From assembly GCA_021730985.1 (NCBI GenBank), contig JAKFYI010000014.1:1-64000 (forward strand): a stretch of DNA of 64,000 nucleotides, written 5' to 3'. Both the position numbers and the translations under genes were made by a program. Below, piece after piece: positions 18,454 through 26,347 of this stretch; position 1 is the stretch's first letter, and every line of letters starts with the position of its first letter. This stretch comes from Hyphomicrobiales bacterium (GTDB lineage: Bacteria; Pseudomonadota; Alphaproteobacteria; Rhizobiales; Xanthobacteraceae). The notes beneath the pieces were generated by a model. It saw nothing but the letters and a program-made list of their open reading frames with translations, was not told the DNA's origin and made no database searches.

Positions 18454-19416
18454 TCATTGCATCTTGATGCCGGCGTCGCGCACCACCTTGCCCAGGCGGG
18501 CGATGTCGTCGGCATTCAGCTTGGCGAACTCTTCTTGAGTCATCGGCAGGGCGTCGGCCGCCTGCTGCCCGAACATCTTGACGATGTCGGGCGAGCGTAG
18601 CGCCTTCACGAACTCTTCATTGAGCTTGCGCAGGATCGCCACGGGCGTGCCCGCAGGCGCGACCATGCCATGCCAGATTTCGAGTTCGGTTCCGGGATAG
18701 CCGGCTTCCGCCATGGTCGGCACATCGGGGATCGCGGGCGAGCGTTTCACCGCGGTCCAGCCGAGCAGGCGGACCCTGCCGGCCTGCACCTGGCCAGCCA
18801 CCGAAACATACGAGCCGAACAGCATATCGATGTTGCCCGCCGCGATGTCGGTGACCGCGGGACCTGCGCCGCGATAGGGCACATGCACCATCGCCGCCTT
18901 CGACCGCAGCCGCAGCATCTCACCCAGCACATGGCCGCCGGAGCCGACGCCTTGCGAGGCGAAGTTGAGCCCGCCGGCCTTGCTCTTGGAGAGCTCCACC
19001 AGTTCCTTGACGGAATTCGCCGGCAGCCCGGCCGGCACCATCAGCACGCTTGGAAACGACACGATCGGCGTGATCGGCGCGAAGTCCTTGAGCGGATCGA
19101 AGCGCACATCGGCGCCCATCGCCGGCATGATGGCGAACAGCCCGTTGTTGGCGAGGAATAGCGTGTAGCCGTCGGCCGCGGCCTGCTTGGCGGCGATCGC
19201 AGCCGGCACGCCGCCCCCGCCGCCGCGGTTGTCGATCACGATGTTGACCTTGAGGCTCTCGCCGACCTTCTGCGCGACCGCGCGCGTCATCACGTCGGAC
19301 GAGCCGCCGGGCGGGAACGGCACCAGGATGGTGATGGCGCGGTTCGGATAGTCGGCTTGCGCGAGCGCTGTTCCGGGCGCGCAAATGAGCGAAAGCGCAA
19401 CAACGAATGCGCGCAT
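18454..19416 (-). CDS. Bug-type periplasmic solute-binding protein (TTT family)
   Basis: A 320-residue protein with a Sec signal peptide (about 1-19, ending ALAQA) and the tripartite tricarboxylate (TctC/Bug) fold: YPNRAITILVPFPPGGSSDVMTR at the mature N-terminus, VPYRGAGPAVTDIAAGNIDMLF in the middle and a PEAxxxAG-like GYPGTELEIWHGMVAPAGTP near the end. Bug proteins bind carboxylates or amides; the ligand is unknown and no TctA/TctB membrane genes are near, so it is an orphan. A paralogue is encoded at 22955-23914. Confidence 0.88.
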   Translation of the reverse strand: MRAFVVALSLICAPGTALAQADYPNRAITILVPFPPGGSSDVMTRAVAQKVGESLKVNIVIDNRGGGGGVPAAIAAKQAAADGYTLFLANNGLFAIMPAMGADVRFDPLKDFAPITPIVSFPSVLMVPAGLPANSVKELVELSKSKAGGLNFASQGVGSGGHVLGEMLRLRSKAAMVHVPYRGAGPAVTDIAAGNIDMLFGSYVSVAGQVQAGRVRLLGWTAVKRSPAIPDVPTMAEAGYPGTELEIWHGMVAPAGTPVAILRKLNEEFVKALRSPDIVKMFGQQAADALPMTQEEFAKLNADDIARLGKVVRDAGIKMQ

Positions 19417-19473
19417 GACGGTCCCTCCCTTTTGACCGGGAGTGTGAGGCGCGCCGAAAGCCTTGTCGAGCGG

Positions 19474-19746
19474 CTAGAACAGCGCGTACCGCTCCTTGGC
19501 GCGGGCCTTGGCCTTGCGCGCTTCATCGTCGCGGTCGCGCGGCGGACGGTTGGTTTCAAGGGACTGCAACAATCGGTTCGCCACCTTCGCCACGTCATCC
19601 ACCGCGCGGTGGAACGCCTTTTCGTTGGCCTTGGAGGGGCCATTGAAGCCGCTCAGCTTGCGGACGAACTGGAGAGCCGCGGCGCGAACCTCGTCATCGG
19701 TCGCGGGCGGCTCGAAGTTGAACAGCGTGCGGATGTTGCGGCACAT
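19474..19746 (-). CDS. DUF2277 family protein
   Basis: A 90-residue protein matching DUF2277: MCRNIRTLFNFEPPAT start, LQFVRKLSGFNGPSKANE and a basic C-terminus (PPRDRDDEARKAKARAKERY). Its function is not known. It diverges from the alpha/beta hydrolase with 63 bp between start codons, so both promoters must be within or near this gap. Confidence 0.85.
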   Translation of the reverse strand: MCRNIRTLFNFEPPATDDEVRAAALQFVRKLSGFNGPSKANEKAFHRAVDDVAKVANRLLQSLETNRPPRDRDDEARKAKARAKERYALF

Positions 19747-19809
19747 CGTTCGCTCCCGTTGAATGCGGGCGCGGCGGCCCATCGTTTCGGGAAATATAGG
19801 GAGGCCGAA

Positions 19810-20487
19810 TTGAGTGCGAAACCCATCATCATCCCGCTGGAAGGCGGGGAGACCGTTTCCGGGCTGCTGTTGGTGCCGCCGAAGCCGCTCGCCTGCATGG
19901 TGCTGGCCCATGGAGCCGGGGCCGGGATGCAGCATCCGTTCATGGCCAATGTGGCGGAAGGCCTGAGCGAACGGCAGATCGCCACGTTGCGCTATCAGTT
20001 CCCTTACATGGAGCGCGGCGGCAAGCGCCCCGACCCGCCGAAACTGGCGCACGCCACCGTGCGCGCCGCCGTTGTCACGGCGGCGAAGCGATTGCCGAAG
20101 CTTCCGCTGGTCGCGGGCGGCAAGTCGTTCGGTGGACGTATGACCTCGCAGGCGCAATCGCTCGCGCCGCTGCCCGGCGTGCGCGGTCTGGCGTTCTTCG
20201 GCTTTCCGTTGCATCCGGCCAAGCAGCCGTCGCAGGAACGCGGCAAGCATCTCTCGGATGTGAATGTACCGATGCTGTTTCTCCAGGGCACCCGCGATGC
20301 GTTGGCGATGCTCGACCAGGTCGAGCCGGTTTGCGCGGCGCTCGGCCCGCGCGCCACGCTCAAACTGTTCGCCGATGCCGACCATTCCTTCCATGTGCCG
20401 GCACGCAGCGGGCGCAAGGACGCAGACGTCATGCGCGAAATGCTGGACACGTTCGCGGCGTGGCTGGACGAGGTGCTCGTCATCTGA
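19810..20487 (+). CDS. Alpha/beta hydrolase (KANL3/Tex30-like dienelactone-hydrolase type)
   Basis: A 225-residue alpha/beta hydrolase. LAHGAGAGMQHPF supplies the oxyanion region, GGKSFGGRM the nucleophile elbow (GKSFG, Ser), an Asp in QGTRDAL and His in ADHSFHVP complete the probable triad. The GFPLHPAKQP stretch is typical of this family. A TTG at 19810 is chosen since AGGGAGG precedes it. Substrate unknown; it probably pairs with the divergent DUF2277 gene only by position. Confidence 0.8.
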   Translation: MSAKPIIIPLEGGETVSGLLLVPPKPLACMVLAHGAGAGMQHPFMANVAEGLSERQIATLRYQFPYMERGGKRPDPPKLAHATVRAAVVTAAKRLPKLPLVAGGKSFGGRMTSQAQSLAPLPGVRGLAFFGFPLHPAKQPSQERGKHLSDVNVPMLFLQGTRDALAMLDQVEPVCAALGPRATLKLFADADHSFHVPARSGRKDADVMREMLDTFAAWLDEVLVI

Positions 20488-20658
20488 GCCGCTAGGCCGC
20501 TACGCGAGAGTATCCGCCTCGTGCTGCACGCCTGCTGTGCGAGAAAGTGGGACGGCTCCGGGTGGGCAGGACGGCGCTTGTGTTGCTGGCCGCGCGCCGC
20601 TGGTGCCATACTTGAGCAGCGGACGCGCCCGGCGCGCGCAACAGCGGGGAGGCATCGG

Positions 20659-21690
20659 ATGCGGCTCATGGGATCGCTCGCGGCTGCATTGGCCGTGATC
20701 GTCGGGGCAACCGGATGGTCCCCTTCTCGCGCTCAGGAACTGGAGAAGCCGGCCGTGCAGCTTGCGGTCGGCGGCAAGACACTGATCGCCTACCTGCCGC
20801 TCACCATCGCGGAGCGCCGTGGTTACTTCCAGAAGGAAGGCCTCAAAGTCGAGATCAGCGATTTCCAGGGTGGCGCGAAGGCGCTGCAGGCGCTGGTCGG
20901 CGGCAGCGCCGACATCGCGTGCGGCGCTTATGAGCACACACTGTTCATGGCCAACAAGGGCGTCGCCATCAAGGCGATCGCGCTGCAGGCCAATTCGTTC
21001 GGGCTGGTGGTCGGCGTCGGCAAGGAGAAGGCCGCGTCGTACCAATCGCTGCGCGATCTGAAGGGCTTGAAATTCGGCGTGACCGCGCCGGGCTCGGCCA
21101 GCGCCATCGGGCTGCGCATGCTGCTCAGCAAGGCCGGCCTCACCGAAAACGATGTCTCGATCATCGGCATCGGCGGCGGCGCGTCGTCGGTGGTGGCGGT
21201 GAAGTCCAACAAGGTCGATGCGGTGGCGAATTTCGACCCCATGATCTCCATCTTGGAGCGCGACGGCGCGATTAAGACGCTGATCGACACGCGCCAGGAG
21301 AAAGATCTCGACTATCTCTATGGCGGCCCGTTTCCGGCGTCCGCGTTCTACGTCAATGCAAGCTTTGCCGAGCGCAGCCCGAAGACCGCTCAGGCGTTCG
21401 TCAACGCGATCAGCGCGGCGCTCGACTGGATGCACAAGGCCTCGACCGACGAGATCGTGGCGGCCGTGCCCGAGGAATATTACGGCGGCGACCGCGCGCT
21501 CTATCGCCTCATGGTGGAGCGCAACCGCGGCCGCGTCTCGCCCGACGGCCGCATTCCGCTGGAAGGCGCGGGCCGCGTGCTCCGCAACCTGGTGGCGTTC
21601 GAGGAAACCCTGAAGGACGCCAAGGTCGATGTCGCCCGCACGTTCGACAACTCCTTCATCGAAAAGGCCGCGAGCCTGCGCGCGAAGTAG
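20659..21690 (+). CDS. NitT/TauT-type ABC transporter substrate-binding protein
   Basis: A 343-residue periplasmic binding protein of the NMT1/SsuA class: signal peptide (about 1-27, ending SRA-Q), then AYLPLTIAERRGYFQKEGLKVEI and GGAKALQALVGGSADIACG, typical of the family. ATG at 20659 follows GGGGAGG. No permease or ATPase gene is nearby, so the rest of the transporter is elsewhere or absent. A MetE-like enzyme follows 44 bp downstream, suggesting co-transcription, perhaps around sulphur or a sulphonated substrate (weak inference). Confidence 0.83.
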   Translation: MRLMGSLAAALAVIVGATGWSPSRAQELEKPAVQLAVGGKTLIAYLPLTIAERRGYFQKEGLKVEISDFQGGAKALQALVGGSADIACGAYEHTLFMANKGVAIKAIALQANSFGLVVGVGKEKAASYQSLRDLKGLKFGVTAPGSASAIGLRMLLSKAGLTENDVSIIGIGGGASSVVAVKSNKVDAVANFDPMISILERDGAIKTLIDTRQEKDLDYLYGGPFPASAFYVNASFAERSPKTAQAFVNAISAALDWMHKASTDEIVAAVPEEYYGGDRALYRLMVERNRGRVSPDGRIPLEGAGRVLRNLVAFEETLKDAKVDVARTFDNSFIEKAASLRAK

Positions 21691-21734
21691 CGCCCGGACC
21701 CGGTCCCGCAATCTCCCCAACCTGGAATGAACGC

Positions 21735-22901
21735 ATGAAGCTCAGCACTGACCGCATCCTGACCACGCACGTCGGCAGCCTGCCGCGTCCGGACGACCTG
21801 TTTGAAATGATGCTGGCCCGGATGGACGGCAAGCCGGTGGACGAGAAGGCCTATGCCGAGCGCGTGCAGAAGGCGGTGCGCGACACCGTGCGCGAGCAGG
21901 TGGCGGCCGGCCTCGACGTCGTCAACGACGGCGAGATGGGCAAGCCGAGCTTCATCACGTATGCCGCGTCGCGGCTGTCCGGTCTGGAGAAGCGCGAGGG
22001 CAACCGGCCGAGCCCGTTCGCTAACACGCGAGAGACGCGCGACTTCCCTGACTATTACCAGTCGGCTCTTGCCGAGCAGGTCAGCGCGCGGCGCCGCCGC
22101 GCCTTGATGGTCTGTGCCGGGCCGATCAAGTACAAGGGGCAGGAGGCGCTCAAGATCGAACTCGACAACCTGAAGGCGGCGATGGCGGGCTCCGGCGCAA
22201 CCGAAGCGTTCGTCCCCGCGATTGCGCCATCGAACATCGAGACGACTACGCCAAACGAGCACTACAAGAGCGCCGAGGAGTACGTGTTCGCGATCGCCGA
22301 CGCGATGCGTGAGGAATACAAGGCGATCGTCGATGCCGGCTTCCTGCTGCAGATCGACGATCCTTTCCTGGTCACCTATTACATCATGCGGCCGGATCTC
22401 AGCATCGCCGAATGCCGCAAGTGGGCCGAGGTGCGGGTCGAGGCGCTCAACACCGCACTGAAGGGAATTCCCGCCGACCGCGTGCGCTTCCACACCTGCT
22501 ACAGCATCAACATGGGCCCGCGCGTCCACGACATGCAGCTCAAGGATATCGCCGATATCATCCTCAAGGTGAATGCCGGCGCCTACACGTTCGAGGCGGC
22601 GAACCCGCGCCACGAGCACGAGTGGGAGGAGTGGGGACGCGCCAAGATCGCGGACGACAAGGTGCTGATCCCGGGCGTCATCACCCAATCGACCGTGCTG
22701 GTCGAGCATCCCGAACTGGTCGCGCAGCGGTTGGTCCGGTTTGCGGATGTGGTCGGCCGCGAGCGCGTCATCGCCGGCGCCGATTGCGGGTTCGCCTCGT
22801 TCGCGGGATCGAACGAGGTGCATCCGTCGATCGTGTGGGCGAAATTCAAGTCGCTGCTCGATGGCTCGCGCCTCGCCAGCAAGCAACTCTGGGGCAAGTG
22901 A
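21735..22901 (+). CDS. MetE C-terminal-like (cobalamin-independent methionine synthase) protein
   Basis: A 388-residue protein matching only the catalytic barrel of MetE: TTHVGSLPRP at the N-terminus, GLDVVNDGEMGKPSF, IDDPFLVTYY, HTCYSINMG (a His/Cys zinc site) and ADCGFASF (the last zinc Cys). The N-terminal domain of true MetE is missing, as in many standalone MetE-like proteins; these may use other thiol or methyl partners. Whether it makes methionine is not shown by sequence. It follows the substrate-binding protein in the same direction. Confidence 0.85.
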   Translation: MKLSTDRILTTHVGSLPRPDDLFEMMLARMDGKPVDEKAYAERVQKAVRDTVREQVAAGLDVVNDGEMGKPSFITYAASRLSGLEKREGNRPSPFANTRETRDFPDYYQSALAEQVSARRRRALMVCAGPIKYKGQEALKIELDNLKAAMAGSGATEAFVPAIAPSNIETTTPNEHYKSAEEYVFAIADAMREEYKAIVDAGFLLQIDDPFLVTYYIMRPDLSIAECRKWAEVRVEALNTALKGIPADRVRFHTCYSINMGPRVHDMQLKDIADIILKVNAGAYTFEAANPRHEHEWEEWGRAKIADDKVLIPGVITQSTVLVEHPELVAQRLVRFADVVGRERVIAGADCGFASFAGSNEVHPSIVWAKFKSLLDGSRLASKQLWGK

Positions 22902-22954
22902 CGGCACGAGCCCCGGAGTAACGCGGAGCGGTTTTTCCGAAATAGCCCGCCCGG

Positions 22955-23914
22955 CTAAGGCGCGGGCTTGATGCCCGCGCCCTCGATCGCCTTACCCCAG
23001 CGCGCGATCTCGCCCTGCACCAGGGTGCGCATCGCCTCGGGCGTGCCGGAGCGCACGTCGGCGCCAAGTCCGCGCAGCTTTTCCGCGACCTCCGGCGAGT
23101 TGAGCGCGGCGAGTGCCTCCTTATGCAGCCGTGCCAGCACGGGAGCCGGCGTGTCCTTCACGGTGACGAGGCCGATCCAGGTTTCCACCTCGAAGCCTGG
23201 GAGCGTCGCGGCCACGGTCGGTACGCCCGGCGTGCCGGGCCACGGCGCCTTGCTGGTGACTCCGATGCCGCGCAGCGTGCCGCCGGTGATGTGCGGCATG
23301 CTCACGGTCTGGGTGTCGATCAGCACGTCCACCCGGCCGCCCAGCACGTCGGTGGTGGGAGCGGTGCCGCCGCGGTAGGGAATGTGCGTCATCTTCACGT
23401 TGGCTTGCGAGGCCATCAGCTCGCCGGTGAGGTGCGGCACGCTGCCGGCCCCGACCGAGGTGTAGGTAACGGTTCCGGGGTTCGCCTTGGCGGCCGCGAT
23501 CAGGTCGGTGAGATTCTGGAATGGGTGCTCCTTGCGCACCGCGACGACATAAGGAAAGAACGCGATCGTGCTCAGCATGGCGAAGTCGTTGACCGGGTCG
23601 TACTTGATCTTGGAGAGGTTCGCGGTGGTGGCGTGCGCCGCCGTCATCATCAGCAGCGTGTAGCCGTCCGGCGTGGCGCGCGTCAGCATTTCGGAGGCGA
23701 GCACGCCGCTGGCGCCGGGCCTCGGCTCGACGATGACGCGCTGGCCGAGACCCTTGCCCATCGCTTCGCCGAGGATGCGCGCCATCGTGTCGGCGTTGCC
23801 GCCGGCGCCGAAGCCGTGCATCAGCGTGATTGGCTTGTTCGGGAAGTCCTGTGCCTGTGCCGACGCGGCCATTGCCATGATCGCCACGGCCGCCGCTGCT
23901 TGAAGTGCTCGCAT
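22955..23914 (-). CDS. Bug-type periplasmic solute-binding protein (second)
   Basis: A 319-residue Bug/TctC protein with a signal peptide (about 1-21, ASAQA) and FPNKPITLMHGFGAGGNADTMAR at the mature start; VPYRGGTAPTTDVLGGRVDVLIDTQ is the family mid-section (HIPYRGG...). It differs clearly from the paralogue at 18454-19416. It diverges from the MarR-type regulator, with 117 bp between them, and so may be its target. The C-terminal codons lie within a GC-rich hairpin (22959-22981) shared with the convergent MetE-like gene's end. Confidence 0.88.
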   Translation of the reverse strand: MRALQAAAAVAIMAMAASAQAQDFPNKPITLMHGFGAGGNADTMARILGEAMGKGLGQRVIVEPRPGASGVLASEMLTRATPDGYTLLMMTAAHATTANLSKIKYDPVNDFAMLSTIAFFPYVVAVRKEHPFQNLTDLIAAAKANPGTVTYTSVGAGSVPHLTGELMASQANVKMTHIPYRGGTAPTTDVLGGRVDVLIDTQTVSMPHITGGTLRGIGVTSKAPWPGTPGVPTVAATLPGFEVETWIGLVTVKDTPAPVLARLHKEALAALNSPEVAEKLRGLGADVRSGTPEAMRTLVQGEIARWGKAIEGAGIKPAP

Positions 23915-24031
23915 CTTTGTCCTCCCTGTGCTTTCGGCTTATTGGTTTTGCGGGTTCGCGCCGCCGCTCGACAACGTCGGTGGCGCGTGCGACATCTCGC
24001 TGACACTCTTGCACGCTTGCGAGGAACGGCA

Positions 24032-24544
24032 ATGGCTTCGCGCCGCATGGCTTCGCGCCGCATGGATTGGCGACACGACAACACCGGACGCTTGCTGTTC
24101 GACTCGACGCGGCGATTCCAGGAGCGCGTGCTCGCGCTGGTCAACCGCAAGGGCTATCCGGACATGCGGATCGCGCACCTGGCGGTGACGCGGCACATCG
24201 ATCTGGCCGGCACGCGGATTGCCGACGTCGCCTCGCGCGCGGGGGTGACCAAGCAGTCGATGGGCGAAATGATCGATCAGCTTGAGACGATGGGCTTCGT
24301 GGCACGGGCTGCGGACGCCGGCGACAAGCGGGCCAAGATCGTGACGTTCACCACCGACGGCCTCAAGCTGCTTCACACCATTCGCATGGCGGTGGCGGCC
24401 TGCGAGCGCGATCTGGCGGCGCGGATCGGCGGCCGCGCCGTGGCGGCGCTGCGCGATGCGCTGACGGCGTATTGCCGCGCCGACATCGAATCCAAGGTGA
24501 ATGTGCCCGCCGCGCGAATGCGGGGTCAACGGCGAACGGCTTGA
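24032..24544 (+). CDS. MarR-family transcriptional regulator
   Basis: A 170-residue winged-helix regulator: helices around LFDSTRRFQERVLALVNRKGYPDMRIAHLAV, the recognition region IADVASRAGVTKQSMGEMIDQLETMGFV and the wing RAADAGDKRAKIVTFTTDGLKLL. ATG at 24032 has GAGGA 6-7 bases upstream. The first 30 bases are a perfect tandem 15-bp repeat, giving MASRR-MASRR. The tail is Arg-rich. It is divergent from the Bug protein and followed convergently by the oxidoreductase; an effector is unknown. Confidence 0.85.
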   Translation: MASRRMASRRMDWRHDNTGRLLFDSTRRFQERVLALVNRKGYPDMRIAHLAVTRHIDLAGTRIADVASRAGVTKQSMGEMIDQLETMGFVARAADAGDKRAKIVTFTTDGLKLLHTIRMAVAACERDLAARIGGRAVAALRDALTAYCRADIESKVNVPAARMRGQRRTA

Positions 24545-24569
24545 GTGGTTCGGTCGCATCGTCGTTGCT

Positions 24570-25757
24570 TCAGGTCGTGAATAGCAGGGCATCGGGATCG
24601 AGCCCGAGCAGCACCTGGCCGACATTTTCGTAGTGGTTCTGGCGGCCCTGCAGTTGCTGCGTGACTGTGTGGATGTCGCGGAAACGCCGCTCGAACGCTT
24701 GATTCTTGAACACCGCGGTCGATCCGACCATGTGGTAGGCGGTATCCGCAATCTCGGCGCACTGATGGATCGCCCAAGTCGCGGCGAGCCTGATCTCGAC
24801 CTTCTGAGCCGCGGTCTGCACCGGGTCGTCGGCGACAGCCTGCCAGAGGTCGCGCGCGGTGCCGTGCAGGTAGGCGCGCGCGGACCGCCACATCGCCTCC
24901 GAGCGGCCGATCTGCGACTGCACCACGTTGTTGTCGCGCATCGCGCGTTTCGATCCGCCGGGCGTCTTGTCGGCTGCGATCCGGGTCGCGTCGTCGAGCA
25001 TGCGTCGGGCGATGCCGAGTGCGACGGCCGCGAAGCCGAACGAATAGACGTTGCTGGTGCTGAACTTGAACAGCAGCCCGTTCTCGCGCCGATCGCTCTC
25101 CTCATCGCGGGCGAATGAGAGGCGATCCGGCACGAAATAATCCTTCACGCCGTAGGTGTCGCTGCCGGTGCCGTTCAGCCCCATCACGTTCCACACGTCT
25201 GTGATCTGCGCATCCTTGGAGGGAAACAGCATCATGCGGACGAGCGGGGTGCCGTTCGGCCGTCGCACCGGCTGGCCGTCGCGGTCGAGCACATAGCACT
25301 GGCCGCCGAGCCAGGTCGCCTGATGGCCGCCGCTCGCGAATTGCCAGGTGCCGCTGACCCGATAGCCGCCGTCCGTCACCCGCGCCTGCGAGGGCGCGAC
25401 CGGCCCCCAAGCAACGATCCCTTCCGGCGGGCCGAACAGTTCGACCGCGGTGTCGCGATCCAGATAGGCCGAAGCCATCGCGCAAGCGCAGCATTGCGAC
25501 AGGCACCACGCGGTGCTGGCATCGGCGGCCGCGATTTCCTCGATCACTTCGGCGAACGCGGCGAGCGACACTTCGCTGCCGCCGAGGAAGCGCGGCTGAA
25601 GCATACGGTAGAAGCCGCCTGAGATCAGCGCCTTGACCACGGCCGGCGCAAGCCTGCGGTTGCGCTCGGTCTCGCCGGCTGAATCTTCAATCAGGGGGGC
25701 GATGGCGCGCGCACGCCGCAGGTAGTCCTGCCCGGACGGGGGCGACAGGTCGTTCAT
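24570..25757 (-). CDS. Acyl-CoA dehydrogenase/HpaB-type flavin oxidoreductase
   Basis: A 395-residue flavoprotein of the acyl-CoA-dehydrogenase superfamily, nearest to the two-component flavin monooxygenase branch (DszC, IacA, HpaA-like hydroxylases): GGFYRMLQPRFLGGSEV, STAWCLSQCCACAMASAYL, RVSGTWQFASGGHQATW, LNGTGSDTYGVKDYFVP. True acyl-CoA dehydrogenases carry a catalytic Glu; I did not find one in the expected place, which favours an oxygenase role. ATG at 25757 (MNDLSPP) is chosen over the longer frame; it lies in the shared divergent region with the VOC gene. Confidence 0.8.
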   Translation of the reverse strand: MNDLSPPSGQDYLRRARAIAPLIEDSAGETERNRRLAPAVVKALISGGFYRMLQPRFLGGSEVSLAAFAEVIEEIAAADASTAWCLSQCCACAMASAYLDRDTAVELFGPPEGIVAWGPVAPSQARVTDGGYRVSGTWQFASGGHQATWLGGQCYVLDRDGQPVRRPNGTPLVRMMLFPSKDAQITDVWNVMGLNGTGSDTYGVKDYFVPDRLSFARDEESDRRENGLLFKFSTSNVYSFGFAAVALGIARRMLDDATRIAADKTPGGSKRAMRDNNVVQSQIGRSEAMWRSARAYLHGTARDLWQAVADDPVQTAAQKVEIRLAATWAIHQCAEIADTAYHMVGSTAVFKNQAFERRFRDIHTVTQQLQGRQNHYENVGQVLLGLDPDALLFTT

Positions 25758-25849
25758 GGTGGCCCGGCGTTCGAAAAGGGTAGGGCACTGTATGGCGACT
25801 TTCCCGATCCTGTCACCTGGAAAGTCAGGAGACCTGTCTTTATCGCGGC

Positions 25850-25877
25850 ATGACACCGCAGGCGGCGGTGCTATATT
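25850..25877 (+). promoter_or_regulatory. Candidate promoter of the VOC gene
   Basis: ATGACA at 25850-25855, 16 bp, TATATT at 25872-25877: one mismatch from the -35 consensus and a good -10. It lies 35 bp before the VOC gene start. Confidence 0.55.
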
Positions 25878-25912
25878 CGGCCCCGGATCGTCGTCGAAGG
25901 CCGAGGTGATCG

Positions 25913-26317
25913 ATGTCTGCAATCAAGCCGCGCGGGATGGTGCACGCCTGCATTCCGGTGAGCGACCTCGAAGCGAGCAAGAAGTTCTACACTGAGTTGC
26001 TCGGTTTGAATTTCGTCAACTTCTCGCCGGCGTATCAACTGATCTTCCTGACAGCCGGCAAGGACTACCTGATCCTTGCCAAGAGCGAGACGCCGATCAA
26101 TCCAAACCCCGAGGGCAAGCGCCGGGTGCATCATGCCTTCGCGGTGCATCCGGGCGCGGCCTACGACGAGGCCAAGGCGTTCCTGCAGAAGAACGGCGTC
26201 GAGATTTTCGACGAGGAAGACCGCAAGACCGGCGTGTTTCCGGGCCGGCAGTTTTACATCCGCGATCCCGACCGCAACGTGATCGAGTTCAGTGAGTTCG
26301 ACGGCAAGGAATACTGA
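25913..26317 (+). CDS. VOC-superfamily (glyoxalase/dioxygenase-like) protein
   Basis: A 134-residue single VOC domain: HACIPVSDLEASKKFYTELLGLNFV (metal ligand His11), GKRRVHHAFAV (second His), FYIRDPDRNVIEFSEF (Glu ligand). Such proteins act as lyases, isomerases, dioxygenases or resistance proteins. Divergent from the flavin oxidoreductase across 155 bp; together they may form a small aromatic-degradation unit, but that is inference. Confidence 0.82.
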   Translation: MSAIKPRGMVHACIPVSDLEASKKFYTELLGLNFVNFSPAYQLIFLTAGKDYLILAKSETPINPNPEGKRRVHHAFAVHPGAAYDEAKAFLQKNGVEIFDEEDRKTGVFPGRQFYIRDPDRNVIEFSEFDGKEY

Positions 26318-26347
26318 GCGGTTTGCCTCGCGCTTTCCCGACATCGA

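Noticed and set aside
22959-22981. GGCGCGGGC/GCCCGCGCC hairpin between the convergent MetE-like and Bug genes as a terminator
   Set aside because: It lies within the Bug coding sequence and has no adjoining T-run on either strand.
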